Positions 48,866-49,412 of a DNA stretch of 49,412 nt are shown piece after piece. Positions within the stretch are counted from its first letter, which is position 1, and each line of letters starts with the position of its first letter. A model generated the notes under the pieces. It saw only the letters and a program-made list of their open reading frames with translations, was not told the origin of the DNA and did no database searches. Position numbers and translations under genes: made by a program. The DNA comes from Roseibacillus sp. (GTDB lineage Bacteria; Verrucomicrobiota; Verrucomicrobiia; Verrucomicrobiales; Akkermansiaceae): assembly GCA_022448985.1 (NCBI GenBank), contig JAKVCR010000151.1, positions 1 through 49,412 on the forward strand, in the 5' to 3' direction.

Positions 48866-49412
48866 ATGGCTGACGAACACCCTCCGAACCCCGGCCCGAA
48901 TGAACCCCGCAAGCCGAGTGAATCGGGCGGATTCAATTGGCGGGTCCTCATCCTCTTTGCAATTGCCCTCGGCCTGCTGACCATCGCCCTCTCCGGGGCG
49001 GGAAACGGCAAGGGTGAGTCCATTTCGTTCAGCAAGTTCAAGACGTATCTTGAGGAGGGCAGGATTATCACGGGCATCGACGGCTACAAGCTTGAGGTGG
49101 TCACCAATGAGTCGTCCTTCAATGCGCAAATCATTGGTTGGATGACCAAGGAACCCACGATCAGGCCCAGCTCTGATTCTGCGCGGTCTTTCCGGGTAAG
49201 AATCAATCGAGATCTCGATGGCCCCAAATTGACCAGCCTGGTTGGTTCTCGTGTGAGAACAGTCGCACCTGAAGATGTTCCTCCACACGAAGACAGCAGC
49301 TTCGCCGAGTTTGAACAATGGATCAGAGATCATGAAGTGAGTCTGAAGGGTGGAGATGCGCTCAAGCTTGCGGCTATTCCTAACACGGGAGACGCCTACC
49401 TGATGGGAACCC
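48866..49412 (+). CDS. ftsH: probable ATP-dependent zinc metalloprotease FtsH, N-terminal part
   Basis: The 182 codons in view run off the window. The N-terminus (MADEHPPNPGPNEPRKPSES) is hydrophilic and Pro-rich. It is followed by a single hydrophobic helix at about 26-44 (VLILFAIALGLLTIALSGAG). An extracytoplasmic segment follows with ESISFSKFKTYLEEGRI and FRVRINRDLDGPKL. The order short tail, membrane helix, then S-F-S-K-F-like FtsH_ext opening is typical of FtsH, as is the phrase YSEF/FSKF followed by LEEG. The AAA and protease motifs would lie beyond the window and cannot be seen, so the call is probable only. The extracytoplasmic part continues to the window end and is long for FtsH. 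Confidence 0.6.
   Translation, partial: MADEHPPNPGPNEPRKPSESGGFNWRVLILFAIALGLLTIALSGAGNGKGESISFSKFKTYLEEGRIITGIDGYKLEVVTNESSFNAQIIGWMTKEPTIRPSSDSARSFRVRINRDLDGPKLTSLVGSRVRTVAPEDVPPHEDSSFAEFEQWIRDHEVSLKGGDALKLAAIPNTGDAYLMGT

Noticed and set aside
1-49412. CRISPR arrays, tRNA or rRNA genes, insertion sequences and prophage genes
   Set aside because: No regularly spaced direct repeats, no tRNA T-loop or anticodon patterns, no rRNA signature and no transposase or integrase motif were recognised anywhere in the window.

Overview
The window looks like a chromosomal segment of a Gram-negative member of the PVC group, most likely Verrucomicrobiota. This rests on three things: a bacterial microcompartment (BMC) locus of the Planctomycetes-Verrucomicrobia fucose/rhamnose type, the mix of secreted eukaryote-like proteins (alpha-2-macroglobulin, VIT-vWA, CotH with a lamin-tail domain and ankyrins), and kdsB, which implies lipopolysaccharide. 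Many genes lack a clear Shine-Dalgarno sequence, and GTG or TTG starts are fairly common. The species assignment is inference only.

Region 1 (1-8285) is a sugar-degradation BMC locus. On the minus strand are rhamnulokinase (cut by the window edge) and a DeoR-type regulator. Divergent from them is a tight plus-strand run: PduL-type phosphotransacylase, two BMC-H shell proteins, acetate kinase, a third BMC-H, a EutN/BMC-P shell protein, CoA-acylating aldehyde dehydrogenase, two more BMC-P proteins and a class II aldolase. The implied route is rhamnulose-1-P or fuculose-1-P to DHAP plus lactaldehyde, then lactaldehyde to lactyl-CoA, lactyl-phosphate and lactate with ATP. No lactaldehyde reductase or lactate dehydrogenase, and no BMC-T gene, is in view.

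Region 2 (8559-23425), all plus strand, holds a secreted VIT-vWA protein, a rhodanese-like protein, a secreted vWA protein, an OmpR-type response regulator with a large sensor kinase, DNA polymerase IV, a DUF3820 protein and a 2048-residue alpha-2-macroglobulin with an intact thioester motif.

Region 3 (23435-30783), all minus strand, holds a coiled-coil/TPR exported protein, a PolX-type polymerase with PHP domain, an endonuclease/exonuclease/phosphatase protein, DnaX and an oligopeptide-type ABC ATPase. Region 4 (30784-37860) holds gpmI behind a structured leader, a NagZ-like GH3 enzyme, pyrG, kdsB and a sodium/solute symporter.

Region 5 (37861-41050) is a probable origin neighbourhood: a gene-poor stretch with degenerate DnaA boxes, dnaA with a strong terminator, and dnaN. 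Region 6 (41145-46606, minus strand) holds a CotH-ankyrin fusion, hisH, hisB and a membrane-anchored protein with an acidic proline repeat. Region 7 (46607 to the end) holds a ParA/MinD ATPase, a possible roadblock-like protein and the first 182 codons of a probable ftsH.
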